Source of the DNA: Lachnospiraceae bacterium
GTDB taxonomy: Bacteria > Bacillota > Clostridia > Lachnospirales > Lachnospiraceae
Direction of reading: 5' to 3'
Assembly (NCBI GenBank): GCA_910575555.1
Contig: CAJTFX010000004.1
Location: 62,001 to 126,000 of the forward strand
DNA: 64,000 nt
Numbering within the stretch: the first letter of the stretch is position 1; the number at the start of each line of letters is the position of its first letter. The notes under the pieces were generated by a model. That model worked only from the letters and a program-made list of their open reading frames with translations, was not told where the DNA came from and ran no database searches. Below are positions 60,767 to 64,000 of this stretch, piece after piece. The translations under genes and the position numbers were made by a program.

Positions 60767-62845
60767 TTATGCCTTTCTGTAATCAGATTTCATTACTTCC
60801 GAGATTCTCTTAATGACTGATTCACTGTCTATTCCCAGTTCTTTTCGAAGAACTTCTACATTTCCATGTTCTACAAAAGTGTCCGGTATTGCGATATTTA
60901 ATATTCTGGCCCGGCAAGGCTGTTCTCTTTCGGAATCATTCTTTTCCTGCAGTTTTTCGGAAAGGCCGCTGAAATTCAGGCAGCGGCAGTTTTCCAGATA
61001 CCGGGCCGCGTGCTCTCCGAATCCGCCGCTTAACACATTTTCTTCCAGGGTCACTAAAAGGTCATGTTCTCCTGCCAGCAGATCCAATAATTCCGTATCC
61101 ATAGGCTTCACAAACCGGACGTTCACCAGTGTGCATTGATATTCATTTTTTAACTTCTGCCAAACCTCCTCTGCCGTCTTAACCATACTGCCCACGGCCA
61201 GAAGGGCAATCCCGACAGAAGGAGAGCCGACCGTCAGCCTTCCTGCCTGTACTGCATTCTCATTCAAGGGGCCTGCAGGCGGCTCGCCGGCCATATTTCT
61301 TTTCTGTACAGGCTCCGCATTCAGGGAGCCTGCAGGCAGTTCACCTGAGAGATTTTTCCAGTAAATCACTTCGCTTTTTCCGTAAATAATTTTTCCTCTG
61401 TGCTCCTTTAACCCGTCGTAAGCCTGTCCCCTGGGATACCGTATGGCAATGGGATGCCCAAAATTCACTGCAAATTTTACCATATCGGAAAGTTCCCACT
61501 TATTCTTGGGCGCCAGAATGCTCATATTTGGAATAGTAGAAAGATAAGACAAATCAAAGATACCCTGATGCGTTTCTCCGTCACTGCCCACAAGTCCCGC
61601 CCGATCCACGGCAAAGGTCACCGGCAGATCCTGGATGCACACATCATGCAGCATCTGATCATACGCCCTTTGAAGAAAAGAAGAATACACCGCCAACACC
61701 GGTTTCAGTCCCGCCGCCGCCAGTCCCGCCGCAAAAGTCACTGCATGTCCCTCTGCAATTCCCACATCAAAAAAACGATCCGGGAACATATTATGGAAAC
61801 GCTTTAATCCAGTTCCGTCCTCCATAGCCGCAGTAATGGCAGCCACTCTCTCATCCCGTTCTCCCAGTTTGCGCATTACCGTGGAAAAAACGTCTGTGTA
61901 ATTGGCTGCGGTACGCTTCTTTTTGGGCAGTCCTGTCTCAATTTCAAAAGCATCCGTTCCGTGAAACCTGGCCGGATGACGTTCCGCCGGCAGATACCCT
62001 CTGCCCTTTTGTGTAATCACATGCACCAGCACTGCTCCGTTTACTTTGGAGGCTTCCCGAAATACCCGCTGCATGCCGCTGATGTCATGGCCGTCCACCG
62101 GCCCCAGATAAGTAATTCCCATATTTTCAAACAGCATCCCGGGAATCAGAAGCTGCTTGATGCCGCTTTTGGTTCGGCGAATCCGTTCTACCATCCGTTC
62201 TCCGTAAACGGGAATCCGGTTCAGGGAATTGGTCACCCCGGTCTTTAATCCCTGGTAAGCTTCCGCGGTCCGCAGATTTCCCAGATGACTGGAAAGCCCG
62301 CCTACATTTTCAGAAATAGACATTTTATTGTCGTTTAACACAATAATAAAATTTGATTCCAAAAGAGCTGCATTATTCAGCGCCTCATAAGCCATGCCCC
62401 CGGTCAATGCGCCGTCGCCGATCACTGAAATTACCCTGTAGCTTTCCCCTGTAATTTCCCTTGCCGCCGCATATCCCAGACCCGCTGAAACAGACGTGGA
62501 ACTGTGCCCGGTATTAAAACTGTCACAGTCGCTTTCCTTCCGCTTGGGAAATCCGCTCATTCCGCCGAACTGGCGCAGCGTCTCAAAGCCTTCTCTCCGT
62601 CCGGTCAAAAGCTTGTGGGTATAAGACTGATGCCCCACATCCCAGATGATTTTATCCTCCGGCAGCTGAAAGCAAAGATGCATCGCCATGGTAAGCTCCA
62701 CCACCCCCAGGTTGGAAGCCAGATGGCCGCCCCGCTCCGACACCTGCTGGATCAAAAAATCCCGGATTTCCTCTGCCAGAACCGGCAGTTCTGATTCTTC
62801 TATCTGTTTAATGTCGTTGGGCTTTTCTATTTTTTCCAATACCAT
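60767..62845 (-). CDS. dxs: 1-deoxy-D-xylulose-5-phosphate synthase with a repeat insertion
   Basis: 692 residues, about 65 longer than usual. Thiamine-binding motif GDGALTGGMAYEALNN, GHQSYTHKLLTGR, and DRAGLVGSDGETHQG show a functional transketolase-type enzyme that makes DXP from pyruvate and glyceraldehyde-3-phosphate, the first step of the MEP isoprenoid pathway. The extra length is largely an insertion before the C-terminal domain (61240-61354) with two 19-residue near-copies (LSGELPAGSLNAEPVQKR and MAGEPPAGPLNENAVQAG). Upstream of tlyA and downstream of ispA in one operon. Confidence 0.94.
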   Translation of the reverse strand: MVLEKIEKPNDIKQIEESELPVLAEEIRDFLIQQVSERGGHLASNLGVVELTMAMHLCFQLPEDKIIWDVGHQSYTHKLLTGRREGFETLRQFGGMSGFPKRKESDCDSFNTGHSSTSVSAGLGYAAAREITGESYRVISVIGDGALTGGMAYEALNNAALLESNFIIVLNDNKMSISENVGGLSSHLGNLRTAEAYQGLKTGVTNSLNRIPVYGERMVERIRRTKSGIKQLLIPGMLFENMGITYLGPVDGHDISGMQRVFREASKVNGAVLVHVITQKGRGYLPAERHPARFHGTDAFEIETGLPKKKRTAANYTDVFSTVMRKLGERDERVAAITAAMEDGTGLKRFHNMFPDRFFDVGIAEGHAVTFAAGLAAAGLKPVLAVYSSFLQRAYDQMLHDVCIQDLPVTFAVDRAGLVGSDGETHQGIFDLSYLSTIPNMSILAPKNKWELSDMVKFAVNFGHPIAIRYPRGQAYDGLKEHRGKIIYGKSEVIYWKNLSGELPAGSLNAEPVQKRNMAGEPPAGPLNENAVQAGRLTVGSPSVGIALLAVGSMVKTAEEVWQKLKNEYQCTLVNVRFVKPMDTELLDLLAGEHDLLVTLEENVLSGGFGEHAARYLENCRCLNFSGLSEKLQEKNDSEREQPCRARILNIAIPDTFVEHGNVEVLRKELGIDSESVIKRISEVMKSDYRKA

Positions 62846-62867
62846 ATAGAATATCCCCTTTCTTCTC

Positions 62868-63755
62868 CTATTTTTCCCTCTGAATCAGCTCCACCATCAG
62901 GGATGTTAAAAACTCATTTTTCACCACAAGCTCCTCCAACAGCTGTACGCTGTGCCTGGAAAGGCGTTCTGCCTCCTGCCCTGCCTGCTCAATGCCGTAC
63001 AAGGTCACCCAGGTGCTTTTATGATTTTTTTCATCGCTGCCAACCGGTTTCCCCAAAACCTCTGTGGTACTGGTAACATCCAGAATATCGTCCTGTATCT
63101 GAAAGGCAAGGCCCAGTTCTCCTGCCGCCTGTTCTATCTGCCGCTGCTCCCCTTTGGTGGCTCCTGCCAGAACTGCTCCAATCAGCATGGAGCTCTCCAG
63201 TAAAGCCCCGGTTTTCAGCCGGTAGATAAATTTTAATGTTTCTTCTGCCACCGGTTTTCCCTCTGACTCCACATCCACGCACTGGCCGCCCAGCATTCCG
63301 TATATTCCGGATTTTGCAGCAAGTATCTGCAGGGCTTTTCCGATATTGGCATTGCCCGGTTCTATCTCAAAGGCTTTCACCGCCGTCTCAAAGGCATAAT
63401 TTAAAAGACCGTCTCCTGCCAGAATTCCCATGGCTTCTCCGTATTGCGCATGAGTGGTTTTTCTGCCCCGGCGGTATTCATCATTGTCCATGGCAGGCAG
63501 ATCGTCGTGTACCAGAGAGTAGGTATGAATCATCTCAATTGCCGCCATAAAAGGCTCAATTACTTTTGAGCGTCCCCCGAACATCCGGTACGTTTCCCAC
63601 ATAAGCATGGGACGCAGCCTTTTGCCGCCTGCCAGCACACTGTAATTCATTGCTTCTATTACAGTGTGCTGATATCCTTCTTCCCTGGGCAGATAGCCGG
63701 CAATCACGTCTTCGATCTGACTGGTTCTTGCCGCAATTTCTGCTTTTATATCCAT
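62868..63755 (-). CDS. ispA: Farnesyl/geranyl diphosphate synthase
   Basis: 295 residues. First Asp-rich motif DDLPAMDNDEYRRGR (DDxxD-type) and second DDILD (QIQDDILDVTSTTEVLGKPVGSDEKNHKSTWVTLYG). Condenses IPP with allylic diphosphates. Follows xseB by 61 bases and precedes dxs by 22, the standard order of the isoprenoid cluster. Confidence 0.95.
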   Translation of the reverse strand: MDIKAEIAARTSQIEDVIAGYLPREEGYQHTVIEAMNYSVLAGGKRLRPMLMWETYRMFGGRSKVIEPFMAAIEMIHTYSLVHDDLPAMDNDEYRRGRKTTHAQYGEAMGILAGDGLLNYAFETAVKAFEIEPGNANIGKALQILAAKSGIYGMLGGQCVDVESEGKPVAEETLKFIYRLKTGALLESSMLIGAVLAGATKGEQRQIEQAAGELGLAFQIQDDILDVTSTTEVLGKPVGSDEKNHKSTWVTLYGIEQAGQEAERLSRHSVQLLEELVVKNEFLTSLMVELIQREK

Positions 63756-63816
63756 AACTGATCCGTCCTTTCTTCTGTACTGTCTCTTTTTGCTTCTTTT
63801 GGCTCAGCCTGCTGAT

Positions 63817-64000
63817 TCAGAACGGACTTTCGGATTCCGCCGGTTCTTCAAAAGGCTCCAATTCTCCCTGCTGATTCAAAAGCAGCATTTTCTTTTCCAC
63901 TCTGTCTATTTTTTGATTACAGAATTTCAGCTTCCGGATTCCCTGCTCATACAGCGCAAATGTCTCTTCCAGGGTCACATCCCGCTGCTGCATTTTCTCT
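63817..64000 (-). CDS. xseB: Exonuclease VII small subunit, C-terminal part
   Basis: The last 60 residues are in the window: VTLEETFALYEQGIRKLKFCNQKIDRVEKKMLLL, the XseB helical hairpin, followed by an acidic tail. The start is beyond the right edge. Position before ispA is conserved. Confidence 0.92.
   Translation of the reverse strand, partial: EKMQQRDVTLEETFALYEQGIRKLKFCNQKIDRVEKKMLLLNQQGELEPFEEPAESESPF

Overview
The window looks like a chromosome segment of a spore-forming gut Firmicute, most likely a Lachnospiraceae relative. The right end (about 55.57-64.0 kb) carries the conserved clostridial run spoIVB-recN-argR-nadK-tlyA-dxs-ispA-xseB, all on the minus strand. Nearly everything to its left (1-55.57 kb) reads as one large mosaic integrative and conjugative element (ICE). 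Its right end falls inside spoIVB: the SpoIVB frame stops at Gly-Ile-Val-Gln-Gly-Met, directly before the Ser-Gly-Ser-Pro that holds the catalytic serine in this family. The other ICE end, integrase and relaxase are not in the window and should lie to the left.

Layout. 1-7.6 kb: a GC-rich phage-type replication module (VapE-like primase/helicase, family A DNA polymerase, DUF2815, DUF2800 nuclease, two small deoxyribosyltransferase-like proteins, a sigma-like regulator). 7.8-11.3 kb: resistance-type cargo (zinc-ribbon proteins, TetR-controlled MFS exporter, chloramphenicol acetyltransferase-like gene). 11.4-13.9 kb: an AT-rich two-gene island (Mrr-like nuclease plus DUF2971 protein), a candidate defence pair. 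14.0-16.3 kb: SymE-like/ParA/ParB maintenance genes. 16.8-20.1 kb: a scrapyard with a truncated aldo/keto reductase, a flavodoxin-ferredoxin protein with divergent LysR regulator, and remnants of a mobilizable element (frameshifted primase, MobC).

20.4-30.8 kb: an iron-acquisition region. A cassette of AraC regulator, ECF transporter (S, T and fused A1A2), two ABC exporter-fold half-transporters and a DtxR-family regulator resembles the import arm of the streptococcal equibactin locus, without biosynthesis genes. Nearby is a DUF2325-DUF3793-flavodoxin operon. Related palindromes (GTTAGT-N4-ACTAAC type) precede both araC and the DUF2325 operon, suggesting one metal-responsive regulon.

30.9-39.4 kb: signal peptidase I, a sigma factor, a DUF3268 zinc-finger gene behind a large structured RNA leader, a small surface protein, a 1,533-residue thioester/Cna-B adhesin with a VPKTG sorting signal, and a lipoprotein. 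39.5-55.2 kb: the conjugation machinery (S1-domain protein, VirD4, VirB4, PrgI, NlpC/P60-3D hydrolase, VirB6, small membrane protein) and putative replication genes. All functions are inferred from reading the sequence; no database search was run.
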